A DNA stretch of 64,000 nt from SIG603 sp963621245 (lineage in GTDB: Bacteria > Bacillota > Clostridia > Oscillospirales > Acutalibacteraceae): contig CAVFCW010000001.1 in NCBI GenBank assembly GCA_963621245.1, positions 310,001 through 374,000 of the forward strand, given 5' to 3'. Shown piece after piece: positions 1 through 8,194 of the stretch (positions are counted from its first letter, which is position 1; each line of letters starts with the position of its first letter). The notes under the pieces are model-generated. The model worked only from the letters and a program-made list of their open reading frames with translations. It was not told the DNA's origin and ran no database searches. Made by a program: the position numbers and the translations under genes.

Positions 1-1096
1 GGTTATCGCCGAACGCCGAGCTTACAAAACCGACAAGCGTGGGGCCGCCCGAACAGCCGACATCACCCGCAAGTGCAAGGAGCGCAAACATTGCCGTTCC
101 GCCGCCTCTTATGGAAGCCGAAGCCTTGGAGAAAGTTCCCGGCCAGAAGATACCGACGGAAAATCCCGTGATTCCGCAGCCGATAAGGCTGAAAATCGGA
201 ACAGGAGCAAATGCAATGATGATATACGAGATAATGCAGAGAATGCCGCTGCCTATCATGCATTTTGTGAGATCCATCTTGTCGCCGAACTTACCGTAAA
301 TTGTTCTTGAAATCGCCATGAGAAGCGCAAAGAATGCGGGGCCCATTATATCACCGAGAGTTTTGGAAACGCCGAGCGAGCTTTCAGCAAATGTTGAAGC
401 CCACTGAGAGACGCACTGTTCGCTTGCACCCGCACAAATCATGAGAACGACAACTATCCAGAACATCTTATCGGCAAAAAGCTGTTTTAAGCTCTTTCCC
501 TCTTCTCCCTCGGGCACAACGGGGGCGAGCGGACACGAGAAGAACGAAATCATATTGGCAATCGGAAGAATCGCCCATATGCACGACATTATTCTCCAGT
601 TTGCGATTCCGAATATCTTGAAAAAAAGCGTTGAAACAAGCACAACTGCGAGCGAACCCCAGCAATAGAACGAGTGAAGCATGCTCATTGCCATTTCCTT
701 GTTGTCGGTGGGGCAGCTCTCAACTATGGGGCTTATCATAACCTCGATAAGTCCGCCGCCGAGGGCGTAAATGATTACGCCGATTAAAAGTCCCACGAAC
801 GGATCGGGCAAAATGCTCGGCAAAAACGCAAGGCTGACAAGTCCCAGTGCGGCACATATGTGCGCCAAGATTATGCTTGCACGATAACCGATGAAATCGA
901 CAAATTTCACGGAAATCAAATCGACGCAAAGCTGAATCAAAAAGTTAATTGTGATAAGCATTGTTATCTTTGAGAGCGGAATGTTAAATTCCGATCTGAA
1001 GGTAACAAACAAAAGCGGCACAAAGTTATTAACTGCCGCCTGAACGATATAAGCCACAAAGCAGGAATAAATCGTTCTGTTATATTTTTTTTCCAT
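1..1096 (-). CDS. MFS transporter, 3' end cut by the window edge
   Basis: The reverse-strand reading frame opens at the ATG ending at 1096 and stays open to base 2, so about 365 codons are present and the C-terminus is missing. The protein starts MEKKYNRTIYSCF and is a run of hydrophobic segments, about ten in the visible part, separated by short charged loops, as in a major facilitator superfamily carrier. A central loop (VPEGEEGKS) divides two six-helix halves. The overall style resembles sugar/fucose-permease-like MFS carriers, but no substrate can be read. A ribosome site AGAGG lies about 9 bases before the ATG. The neighbouring radical SAM gene is on the same strand but ends in a terminator, so this gene is probably transcribed separately. 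Family confidence is high; the substrate is unknown. Confidence 0.85.
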   Translation of the reverse strand, partial: MEKKYNRTIYSCFVAYIVQAAVNNFVPLLFVTFRSEFNIPLSKITMLITINFLIQLCVDLISVKFVDFIGYRASIILAHICAALGLVSLAFLPSILPDPFVGLLIGVIIYALGGGLIEVMISPIVESCPTDNKEMAMSMLHSFYCWGSLAVVLVSTLFFKIFGIANWRIMSCIWAILPIANMISFFSCPLAPVVPEGEEGKSLKQLFADKMFWIVVVLMICAGASEQCVSQWASTFAESSLGVSKTLGDIMGPAFFALLMAISRTIYGKFGDKMDLTKCMIGSGILCIISYIIIAFAPVPIFSLIGCGITGFSVGIFWPGTFSKASASIRGGGTAMFALLALAGDVGCSGGPTLVGFVSSAFGDN

Positions 1097-1194
1097 TTTA
1101 CCCAACCTCTTCACAAATTAATACAGAGTAATTTTACGCAATTTCAATTGCTACTCAATATTATTATAATTATTATAAAAAGTCAAGAAAAATT

Positions 1195-1226
1195 CAAAAA
1201 AGAGGACGCCCGAAAACGCCCTCTTT
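1195..1226 (-). terminator. Intrinsic terminator after the radical SAM gene
   Basis: On the minus strand the stem AAAGAGG/CCTCTTT is followed directly by a run of T, just beyond the stop codon at 1241. Confidence 0.75.
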
Positions 1227-1240
1227 CAATTCATTTGGAA

Positions 1241-1855
1241 TTAAGATTCGATATATTCTCTGATTCTGTAAGAAGCACCGAGTCCCTCGCAGATTTTTCT
1301 GCAGTTCTCGATAACCTCGGGTTTCATCGTGCTTACAACGGTCATGACAACATTGTCAAAATATCCGCTCAGCACGGCTCTCTTTGTAAAATCAAGAATG
1401 CCGTCATATGCGCCTGGGCCGAACGACGGATGACAAATCTCATCGTATCCCTCAGCCGTATCGGAATTAAGCGAAACGGAAAGAACGTTGATAAGCCCTT
1501 TCATTCTCTCGATAGAGTCGCACTTGTTGATGAGGTCGCTCATGCCGTTTGTGTTGATTCTTATGCTGTAATTACCCTTCTCCTTGATTTTCTCTGCAAG
1601 CCAGAGCAAATCGTCAAGACGGCAAGTGGGCTCACCGTAACCGCAGAAAACAATCTGCTTGTAGTCGTCAAGATTTCTTGTGTTGATGTTCTCAAGCATT
1701 ACTTCCTTTGTCGGCTCTGCGTCCTCGTACCAGAGGTTGTCGGCATAAATGCTTCCGCTTGAATTGTTTCTCAGGCAGAACTCGCATCTGTTCGGACACT
1801 TGTTGGTCATATTGATGTAAAGACTTCCGCCGTATTCGTAGGTAATGGTATCCAT
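1241..1855 (-). CDS. TatD-associated-type radical SAM protein
   Basis: A 204-residue radical SAM protein. Near the N-terminus it has NKCPNRCEFC, a Cys-x3-Cys-x2-Cys motif that binds the [4Fe-4S] cluster and S-adenosylmethionine. A GYGEPT glycine-rich segment and IRINTNG follow, both typical of the radical SAM barrel. The short length and layout match the small family often annotated as TatD-linked or TatD-associated radical SAM proteins; no tatD gene is visible here. The substrate is unknown. The start ATG at 1855 has GAGGG about 9 bases upstream. It lies 36 bases downstream of the DUF3237 gene, so it probably belongs to the murC transcript. Confidence 0.85.
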   Translation of the reverse strand: MDTITYEYGGSLYINMTNKCPNRCEFCLRNNSSGSIYADNLWYEDAEPTKEVMLENINTRNLDDYKQIVFCGYGEPTCRLDDLLWLAEKIKEKGNYSIRINTNGMSDLINKCDSIERMKGLINVLSVSLNSDTAEGYDEICHPSFGPGAYDGILDFTKRAVLSGYFDNVVMTVVSTMKPEVIENCRKICEGLGASYRIREYIES

Positions 1856-1891
1856 TTAACTTTCCCTCTTTTAGTTTATTTTTCGGCTTGA

Positions 1892-2323
1892 TTACTCAAG
1901 AGTATCAAAAATGTAAATATCGACGCCGTTATCCGTGCTGTGGCCCTCGGCTCTGAATCTTGCCTGACCGAAATAAGGCGCAAGAGCCTCGCTGTCCGTT
2001 ATCAAAGTCGGATAAGCCTTGAACGGCTGTGGGTTTGAATGCGGCTCAAAGTAGCCGTCGTTCTTTACGAAAAGATGACAAGCCTTGCCCTCTTTGTCTG
2101 TCCCCTCAAACATATACTGAGCGCACATATGGCGGATTCCCGCCGCATTGGTTATCTGAACATCACATGCACCGGGCAAAACCTTGCCCGTGAAAAGCTC
2201 ACTCTCGACTGTTCCGCCGAAAGGAATCATCATAACTTTTCCGTAAGGCGCTTTCATAAACGATATATCGTCACGGTTAATTGTGATGTTAAAAACCATT
2301 ATAGGCTTTTTCATCTTAATCAT
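1892..2323 (-). CDS. DUF3237 (UPF0311) family protein
   Basis: A 143-residue protein resembling the DUF3237/UPF0311 family. It has FNITINRDD at the N-terminus, a central stretch with MIPFGGTVES and GKVLPGACDVQ, and a C-terminal FGQARFRAEG. The molecular function of the family is not established. The start ATG at 2321-2323 abuts the TAA stop of murC, and its ribosome site (GAGG, 8 bases upstream) lies inside the murC end, so the two are almost certainly translationally coupled. A second in-frame ATG three codons later is a less likely start. No signal peptide or membrane segment is visible. Confidence 0.8.
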   Translation of the reverse strand: MIKMKKPIMVFNITINRDDISFMKAPYGKVMMIPFGGTVESELFTGKVLPGACDVQITNAAGIRHMCAQYMFEGTDKEGKACHLFVKNDGYFEPHSNPQPFKAYPTLITDSEALAPYFGQARFRAEGHSTDNGVDIYIFDTLE

Positions 2324-3724
2324 TTATTTTTCCTCTTTAGCCTTGTATTTTTCGACAATCAGATTTGCACACTTGTATATGTCTCCGCCGCCTATTGTGA
2401 GAATCAAATCTCCGCTCTCGGCTTTGCCCATAACATAATCTGCAATCTCTTCAAAAGTCTCAAAATGGCAAGAACCGGGAATTTTAGCCTCAAGATCCGA
2501 TGTGTGAATGTTGTAAGTGTTTACTTCTCTAACGGGCAAAATCTCGGTCATAACAACGTGCTCGGGAATTTTGAGAACATCGACAAAATCATCAAAAAGA
2601 AGTGCCGTTCTCGAGAATGTGTGCGGCTGGAAAACTGCCCAAACTGCGTGGTAACCCATTTTTGAAGCGCTTGTGAGAACTGCTCTGAGTTCAGTCGGAT
2701 GATGAGCAAAATCGTCCGCTACTGTCACGTCCTCAAATTTGCCGAGAATCTCAAAGCGTCTGTGCACGCCTGTGAATCCCTCAAGACCTCTTTTTACAGC
2801 CTCGGGTTCAACTCCGCATACAAATGCGGCTGTTGCGGCTGCAAGCGCGTTCATCATATTGTGAGCGCCCGGAACCTGAAGTTCAATATCACAAAGCTTT
2901 TCACCACCGTGATAGATTCCGAACTTCTCACAAGCGTGAGCCTCCTCGATGAGGTCGGCGCAGTAATAGTCGCAATCAGGTGTTGAACCGAATGTCACTA
3001 TCTTTGCGTTTGTGATGCCCTCGACAGCCTTCATAGCGTTCTCGTTGTCGTGATTGACAACGACATAGCCGTTTGTCTGCAGGCAGAACTGATGGAACGA
3101 CTTGATTATATTCTCAAGCGTGCCGAAGTAATCGAGGTGATCCGAGTCGATATTTGTTATAACGGCAATGTGCGGATGAATCTGAAGGAACGAATCGACA
3201 TATTCGCAGGACTCTACTACCATATCCTGAGTTTTGCCCGTTCTGCCGTTTCCGCCGATAAGCGGAAGCTTGCCGCCGATTATGCAAGAGGGATCTCTCT
3301 TTGCCTCAAGAAAAATCTGGGTTGTCATGCCCGTTGTGCTTGTTTTTCCGTGTGTGCCGGAAATTCCGATCGTATTCTCAAAACGGTCTGTAAGAAGTCC
3401 GAGCATAACGCTTCTCTCAAGCGTGGGAATTCCCTTTTCTCTTGCGGCTACAAGCTCGGGGTTATCCTGTTTGCAAGCGGCTGTGTAAACAACAACCTCG
3501 GCGTCACCGATGTTCTCGGCTCTGTGTCCCATATAAACCTTAATGCCGTAGCTCTTGATTCTGTCGAGAGTGTCTCCCTCGTTCATATCGGATCCCGTGA
3601 GAATATATCCCTTGTGGTGAAGAATTTCAGCCATGGGGCACATTCCCGAACCGCCGATTCCGACAAAATGAATTCTCTTTACTTTATCGAGTAAATCTCT
3701 GTCTACTTTTTCGTGTTCTCTCAT
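2324..3724 (-). CDS. murC: UDP-N-acetylmuramate--L-alanine ligase
   Basis: MurC adds L-alanine to UDP-N-acetylmuramic acid, the first amino acid of the peptidoglycan stem, in the cytoplasm. The 466-residue length is normal. The N-terminal nucleotide-binding motif is HFVGIGGSGM, the Mur-ligase ATP loop is GISGTHGKTST at about residues 118-128, and the central domain shows NIDSDHLDYF. The C-terminal domain has VFQPHTFSRT, which is characteristic of MurC. The gene is divergent from rarA across a 202-base spacer. Downstream it is coupled to the DUF3237 gene. No other mur gene is nearby, which is common for murC in Clostridia. Confidence 0.97.
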   Translation of the reverse strand: MREHEKVDRDLLDKVKRIHFVGIGGSGMCPMAEILHHKGYILTGSDMNEGDTLDRIKSYGIKVYMGHRAENIGDAEVVVYTAACKQDNPELVAAREKGIPTLERSVMLGLLTDRFENTIGISGTHGKTSTTGMTTQIFLEAKRDPSCIIGGKLPLIGGNGRTGKTQDMVVESCEYVDSFLQIHPHIAVITNIDSDHLDYFGTLENIIKSFHQFCLQTNGYVVVNHDNENAMKAVEGITNAKIVTFGSTPDCDYYCADLIEEAHACEKFGIYHGGEKLCDIELQVPGAHNMMNALAAATAAFVCGVEPEAVKRGLEGFTGVHRRFEILGKFEDVTVADDFAHHPTELRAVLTSASKMGYHAVWAVFQPHTFSRTALLFDDFVDVLKIPEHVVMTEILPVREVNTYNIHTSDLEAKIPGSCHFETFEEIADYVMGKAESGDLILTIGGGDIYKCANLIVEKYKAKEEK

Positions 3725-3882
3725 GATAATTTCCTCTTATTTTATTCTAAACTTGGTTTGTTTCAAAAATACTGTTCAATTAAATAGTATAACTCTTTTT
3801 GTGCCGAAAATAAAGACTATTCGTGGCAAAAGCAAAATTTAGCAAAACTTTTTCCCAAAGATAAAACAAATGTTCTTTTCTG

Positions 3883-3910
3883 TGGACTTTTTTCTTCGAT
3901 ATGATATAAT
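3883..3910 (+). promoter_or_regulatory. Promoter for rarA
   Basis: A -35-like TGGACT (3883-3888) and a perfect -10 TATAAT (3905-3910) are separated by 16 bases. Transcription would begin near 3917, only about 10 bases before the upstream ATG at 3927. This argues that the ATG at 3966, preceded by GGAG, is the real start of rarA. Confidence 0.6.
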
Positions 3911-3965
3911 CTGATTATAAAACTTTATGTCATATGAATTTGAGACACGAAACGGAGATTTTAGC

Positions 3966-5237
3966 ATGATGTCTTCACCGCTTGCCGACAGAATTCGTCC
4001 AAGCACACTCGACGATGTTGTCGGTCAACAGCATATACTCGGAAAAGGAAAAGCGCTCAGACGAATAATTGAATCGGGAGAAATTCCGAATATGGTTTTC
4101 TACGGTCCATCGGGAGTCGGCAAAACTACCGTTGCATCTATAATCGCAAAAAACACAAATAAATATCTCGTCAAGCTTAACGGCACTAATGCATCAACCG
4201 CCGACATCAAGGACGCTGTGGCTCAGGTCAACACGCTTAACGGAATTAACGGAGTTCTTCTTTACCTCGACGAGATTCAGTATTTCAATAAAAAACAACA
4301 GCAAACACTTCTTGAATTCATCGAGAACGGAAGCATCACGCTTATTGCGTCAACGACAGAAAACCCATATTTCTATGTTTACAATGCCGTTTTGAGCCGC
4401 TCGACTGTATTTGAGTTTAAATCGGTTGAGCCGAAGGACGTTGAAGCCGCCGTGGAGCGTGCGTTCTCGATACTCTCGGATGAGCGTGGAGAAAAAATCG
4501 TACTTGAGGACGGCGTTTCAAAATATATCGCATCGGCTTGCGGCGGAGATGTTCGAAAAGCCATGAATGCCGCCGAGCTTACAGTTTTGACTGCCGACCA
4601 AAGCGAAAATTTTGGCGGACTTTATATCACGCTCGAGCTTGCAAGCCAACTCACTCAGAGAAGCGCTATGAGGTATGACCGAGAAGGTGACGAACACTAC
4701 GATATAGTTTCGGCTTATCAGAAATCCATGAGAGGCTCTGACCCCGACGCCGCACTTCACTATTTGGCAAGACTTCTCGATGCGGGAGATTTGCCAAGTG
4801 CGTGCCGCCGACTGATGGTTTGCGCGTGCGAGGATGTCGGCCTTGCATATCCGCAAATAATTCCGATAGTGAAATCATGCGTTGATATTGCCGAGGCTGT
4901 CGGTTTGCCCGAGGCGAGAATCCCTCTTGCCGACGCCGTTGTTTTGGTTGCGACTTCACCTAAGTCTAATTCTGCCTACAACGCAATAAACGACGCCATG
5001 AAAGATGTTAAGTCTCACGGCGCTTTGCCCATTCCGAGACAGCTTCAGAATAAGCACTATGACGGCGATGAAGTTCAAAACAAAGGTCAGTTTTATGTCT
5101 ATCCGCACGACTACCCAAACCACTGGATATATCAGCAATACTTGCCAGACGCACTTAAAAACACTAAATATTATAAATTCGGTGACAACAAGAACGAACA
5201 GGCGTTTAAATCCTACTGGGACAAAATTAAACATTAG
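3966..5237 (+). CDS. rarA: Replication-associated recombination protein A (AAA+ ATPase)
   Basis: RarA/MgsA is an AAA+ clamp-loader-like ATPase acting at stalled replication forks. The sequence has the N-terminal PLADRIRPSTLDDVVGQ, Walker A GPSGVGKT, Walker B LLYLDEIQ, sensor ASTTENPYF and the C-terminal tetramerisation domain with YPHDYPNHW. I place the start at 3966: it has GGAG at a good distance and begins close to the usual family N-terminus. An in-frame ATG at 3927 would add 13 residues but lies almost on the predicted transcription start and has no ribosome site. The flavin reductase-rubredoxin gene follows after 57 bases on the same strand and may share the transcript. Confidence 0.95.
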   Translation: MMSSPLADRIRPSTLDDVVGQQHILGKGKALRRIIESGEIPNMVFYGPSGVGKTTVASIIAKNTNKYLVKLNGTNASTADIKDAVAQVNTLNGINGVLLYLDEIQYFNKKQQQTLLEFIENGSITLIASTTENPYFYVYNAVLSRSTVFEFKSVEPKDVEAAVERAFSILSDERGEKIVLEDGVSKYIASACGGDVRKAMNAAELTVLTADQSENFGGLYITLELASQLTQRSAMRYDREGDEHYDIVSAYQKSMRGSDPDAALHYLARLLDAGDLPSACRRLMVCACEDVGLAYPQIIPIVKSCVDIAEAVGLPEARIPLADAVVLVATSPKSNSAYNAINDAMKDVKSHGALPIPRQLQNKHYDGDEVQNKGQFYVYPHDYPNHWIYQQYLPDALKNTKYYKFGDNKNEQAFKSYWDKIKH

Positions 5238-5294
5238 CATACTTGTTTTGTTCACAATTATGCATTATACTTAACTTGAAAGAAGGGATATTAT

Positions 5295-5954
5295 ATGAAT
5301 CCATTGGTACTCAACACTTTTACTTATGGAATGTACGCAATCGGCGTAAAGGGGGATAACGGTCCTTCGGCTTGTATTATCAACGGAGTAACAAGAGTCG
5401 GTCACGGCTCTAAGGCAAGAGTGGCTATCAGCATCAATTCCGATTCCTACTCCTGTGAATGCATAAAGAAATACGGTCTCTTTACAATTTCTGTCTTGTC
5501 CGAGAAAACGAGCGGCGCCGCTATCGGTGCAATCGGTTTGGTTTCGGGCAGAAATACCGATAAGCTCAAGCACTTAAGGCACCGTGTACTCAACGAGGGT
5601 GTTCCGATTCTCAAAGAGGACTGTTGCTGTTGGTTTTTGTGCAAAGTAGAGAGCTGCACGGAAGCCGAAGATCAGACGATATTTGTTGCAAAGATAACGG
5701 CGGGCAGTGAAAAATATGTCGGCATTCCGATGACCTACAAATATTACCGCGATAATCTCGGCGGTTTTGCTCCATCAAACTCACCTGTTTATATTGAGGC
5801 GAGTGACGACACACCAGAAACAGGAAACACGTTTGTCTGCTCCGTCTGCGGTTATGTCTACGACGATCCGCTCATGCCTTTCGAGGAGTTGCCCGATAAC
5901 TGGCAGTGCCCCGTTTGCAAAATGAGCAAAAAAGCTTACATACGAAATATTTAA
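5295..5954 (+). CDS. Flavin reductase-rubredoxin fusion (high-molecular-weight rubredoxin type)
   Basis: A 219-residue two-domain redox protein. Residues 1 to about 165 form a flavin reductase-like FMN-binding domain (NTFTYGMYAIG, then AISINSDSYSCECI). Residues about 175-215 form a rubredoxin with both iron-binding pairs, CSVCGYVYDDP and CPVCKM, including the W before the second pair. This is the layout of the NADH:FMN oxidoreductase-rubredoxin (Hrb) known as electron donor to flavodiiron proteins in acetogens such as Moorella. A flavodiiron protein gene, fprA, lies 5.5 kb downstream, so a shared role in reducing O2 or NO is a reasonable inference. The ribosome site GAAGGGAT lies just before the ATG. 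A strong terminator follows. Confidence 0.92.
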   Translation: MNPLVLNTFTYGMYAIGVKGDNGPSACIINGVTRVGHGSKARVAISINSDSYSCECIKKYGLFTISVLSEKTSGAAIGAIGLVSGRNTDKLKHLRHRVLNEGVPILKEDCCCWFLCKVESCTEAEDQTIFVAKITAGSEKYVGIPMTYKYYRDNLGGFAPSNSPVYIEASDDTPETGNTFVCSVCGYVYDDPLMPFEELPDNWQCPVCKMSKKAYIRNI

Positions 5955-5973
5955 TCTGATTGAAGATAAGTTT

Positions 5974-6004
5974 ACCCTCAAGGTTTTTACCTTGAGGGTT
6001 TTTT
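5974..6004 (+). terminator. Intrinsic terminator
   Basis: A perfect 11-bp stem ACCCTCAAGGT/ACCTTGAGGGT with a four-T loop, followed by a run of T, ends the rarA/rubredoxin transcript. Confidence 0.95.
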
Positions 6005-6021
6005 GGCAAATTTTGGGCAAA

Positions 6022-6049
6022 CAAAAAGAGCCCGACTATTGCCGAGCTC
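6022..6049 (-). terminator. Intrinsic terminator for oppA
   Basis: On the minus strand, stem GAGCTCG/CGGGCTC (one G-T wobble) with an 8-base loop is followed by five T. It faces the plus-strand terminator at 5974-6004, so the two transcripts converge and stop separately. Confidence 0.8.
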
Positions 6050-6127
6050 GATTTTTAGAAAAGAAATGTTAAATCGGGTTATTATTTTATTATCTCCAAC
6101 CGTATGAAGTGATTTGAAAAATCAAAT

Positions 6128-6172
6128 AGTGCAATGGGCAGACGCCTAAACGCCTGCCGATTGCTAACACTA
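6128..6172. repeat. Imperfect inverted repeat in the oppA 3' untranslated region
   Basis: Arms AGTGCAATGGGCAGACG and CGCCTGCCGATTGC..ACT pair in blocks (GCAAT/ATTGC, GGCAG/CTGCC, CG/CG) around the loop CCTAAA. It has no T run of its own and lies between the oppA stop codon and the oppA terminator. The rest of the 271-base gap 5955-6225 holds only the two terminators and AT-rich sequence. Confidence 0.6.
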
Positions 6173-6225
6173 CATACAAAAAATAATTGGAGTACTCATG
6201 TTAAATATTTGTAATAATCGAATTA

Positions 6226-7986
6226 TTACTTAACTGTGGAGTAGAGGAAGCTGAACTGCCATGCATCGATGATGTAGTTGCTTACCTTACCGGAAACAGC
6301 GTATACGCCAGCTGCAGAATAGATGCAGGAGATAGGCATCTCATCGAGGAGAAGCTGCTCGCACTGATAGAAGTCTTCCTGACGAGCCTCGAGATCTGTG
6401 TTCTGGATAGCGTCCTTGATGAGAGCATCGTACTCTTCGTTAGACCATCTTGTGGAGTTGTTACCGCCACCTGTGATCCACATGTCGTACCATGTCATAG
6501 GATCGTTGTAGTCGCCGAGCCAGCCTGTGATATCCATTACATAGTTACCGGCTGTTCTCTCAGCGGACTGAGCCTTTGTCTGCATCGGGTTAACAGTGAT
6601 CTCGATACCGAGAACTGTTCTGATAGCCTCCTGGAAGAAAGCTGCCTGGTTCATAGCAACGTCGGAGTCACCGCAGTTCATTGAGAGGTGAGCTGAAAGG
6701 TCGTCCTTTGTGCATCCGAGCTCCTCAAGAGCCTTGTCGAGGTACTCGTTAGCCTTTGTCGCGTCAGCGTCTGCACTTCTTACAACACCGTCTGTGCCGA
6801 TCTTAGCTGCAAGAGCCTCAGCATAGGATGTTCCGTCGAAGCCGGAAACAGGAGACGGTACGAATGTGTTAGCTGCAACAGAAGCATCCTTACGGATAGC
6901 TGTGATGAAGTCGCTTCTTGAATAGCAAGCATCGATAGCCTTTCTGAGGTTAACGTTGCTCATGTACTCATCCTCGCAGTTGAAGAGGATGTGGTACTCG
7001 GACTGAGTGATATACTCAACAGGTGTGAAGCCCTCAGCCTTGAGCTGGCTTGTCTGGTCGCCGGAGAGGGAGATAACATCAACCTCACCTGCCTTGAAAG
7101 CATTGAGCTTTGTATCTGTTGTTGTGTACATCTTATAAACAAGCTTCTGGATAGAAACTGCGTCTGCGTTGTAGAAGTTCTCGTTCTTTGTGAGAACAAT
7201 CTCTGAATCGTGAGTCCATGTGTCAAGAACGAAAGGACCGGAAGAGATAGAAGTCTCAGGAGATGTGCAGTAGTTCTCTGCGCCAACCTCGTTGTAGTAC
7301 TCCTCGTTAACAGGGAGCATGCAACCCTGGCTCATAAGTGACGGGAAATAAGGAATCGGAGCGGAAAGTGTAACCTCGAGAGTTGTGTCATCGAGAACCT
7401 TAACACCGACATCTTCCCAATCGCACTTGCCGTTGTAGAAGTCTTCAGCGTTCTTGATAGCTGCTGTGCTGTATGCAAAGTAAGCGTACTCAGCACCAGT
7501 GTCAGCTGTTAAAAGTGTCTTCCATGCGAAAGCATAGTCGTTAGCTGTAAGCGGTGTGCCGTTAGACCACTGCATACCCTCACGAAGGTGGAATGTGTAA
7601 ACGAGACCGTCATCGCTGACATCCCAGCTCTCAGCTGCATCGCCAACTGCCTGGTCGTTCTCGTCTGTCTTTGTAAGACCTACCTGCATAGCGCCTGTAA
7701 CTCTGCCGTCAGCAACATATGTGCCGAGAAGGGAGTTAATGGAAGTGGGCTCCATGCCGATATCGATTGTGAGTGAGCCGGACTCTGCTGTGCCCGGATA
7801 AAGCTCTGCGTTCTTAGCTGTAGCCTCGTCTGTGCTCTCAGCTGTCTCAGTGCTCTCGGTGCTCTCTACTGTAGTGTCGTCTGTGCTCTCCGATGAAGCT
7901 GATGAGGAGCTCGATGAGCAACCTGCAAAGCTTGTCATCGCCATTGTAAGAGCGAGTGCAAGAGCAAGGAACTTTTTAATCTTCAT
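6226..7986 (-). CDS. Oligopeptide ABC transporter substrate-binding lipoprotein (OppA family)
   Basis: A family 5 extracellular solute-binding protein of about 586 residues that would present peptides to an Opp-type ABC permease at the outer face of the membrane. It starts MKIKKFLALALALTMAM, a signal peptide ending in the lipobox FAGC with the lipidated Cys at residue 23. A Ser/Thr/Glu-rich linker of about 45 residues follows. Typical SBP_bac_5 stretches are visible (TYTFHLREGMQWSNGTPLTANDYAFAW, here split over the domain; DITGWLGDYNDP near the C-terminus). The start at 7986 is chosen because AAGGA lies 10 bases upstream and the predicted transcript begins near 8038; an 18-codon longer frame has no support. 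No permease or ATPase gene is adjacent. Confidence 0.93.
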   Translation of the reverse strand: MKIKKFLALALALTMAMTSFAGCSSSSSSASSESTDDTTVESTESTETAESTDEATAKNAELYPGTAESGSLTIDIGMEPTSINSLLGTYVADGRVTGAMQVGLTKTDENDQAVGDAAESWDVSDDGLVYTFHLREGMQWSNGTPLTANDYAFAWKTLLTADTGAEYAYFAYSTAAIKNAEDFYNGKCDWEDVGVKVLDDTTLEVTLSAPIPYFPSLMSQGCMLPVNEEYYNEVGAENYCTSPETSISSGPFVLDTWTHDSEIVLTKNENFYNADAVSIQKLVYKMYTTTDTKLNAFKAGEVDVISLSGDQTSQLKAEGFTPVEYITQSEYHILFNCEDEYMSNVNLRKAIDACYSRSDFITAIRKDASVAANTFVPSPVSGFDGTSYAEALAAKIGTDGVVRSADADATKANEYLDKALEELGCTKDDLSAHLSMNCGDSDVAMNQAAFFQEAIRTVLGIEITVNPMQTKAQSAERTAGNYVMDITGWLGDYNDPMTWYDMWITGGGNNSTRWSNEEYDALIKDAIQNTDLEARQEDFYQCEQLLLDEMPISCIYSAAGVYAVSGKVSNYIIDAWQFSFLYSTVK

Positions 7987-8023
7987 AATAAGATTTCCTT
8001 TCTTTTCCCGATATAACGGTTTG

Positions 8024-8039
8024 TGCTTCGATAGAAGCA
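8024..8039 (-). promoter_or_regulatory. Stem-loop at the 5' end of the oppA transcript
   Basis: TGCTTC/GAAGCA with a four-base loop lies at about +1 to +15 of the predicted oppA mRNA. A stem at the extreme 5' end is a common stabiliser of abundant messages; this role is inferred. Confidence 0.45.
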
Positions 8040-8044
8040 TTGTT

Positions 8045-8075
8045 ATAATAAACTGTACCCTTAGGGCAAGGTCAA
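8045..8075 (-). promoter_or_regulatory. oppA promoter with MerR-type 19-bp spacer and dyad
   Basis: On the minus strand -35 TTGACC (8070-8075) and -10 TATTAT (8045-8050) are 19 bases apart, longer than the usual 17. The spacer holds the palindromic core CCCTAAGGG (8058-8066). Over-long spacers with a central dyad are the hallmark of promoters twisted into activity by MerR-family proteins, and the CCCTTAGGG core resembles the BmrR operator. The divergent gene at 8195 encodes a MerR-family regulator. Confidence 0.7.
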
Positions 8076-8194
8076 TACTGAATTATTCACAAAATCGTCA
8101 CATTTATTTCGTATAATCTTGACATTGATTTACAAATTTTCACACAAATCACTCATTAACTGAAGAATTACTTTACCTTTCACGGAGATTTTTC

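Noticed and set aside
1148..1762. A 204-codon plus-strand open frame opposite the radical SAM gene, and similar long antisense frames at 2039-2665, 3050-3694, 14179-14850, 44246-44827 and 61043-61672
   Set aside because: All lie over genes with clear family motifs on the minus strand and show no protein-family features themselves.
7820..7925. Repeated TCTGTGCTCTC-like sequence near the oppA start
   Set aside because: It is the coding sequence of the Ser/Thr/Glu linker after the lipobox; low-complexity protein, not a DNA repeat element.
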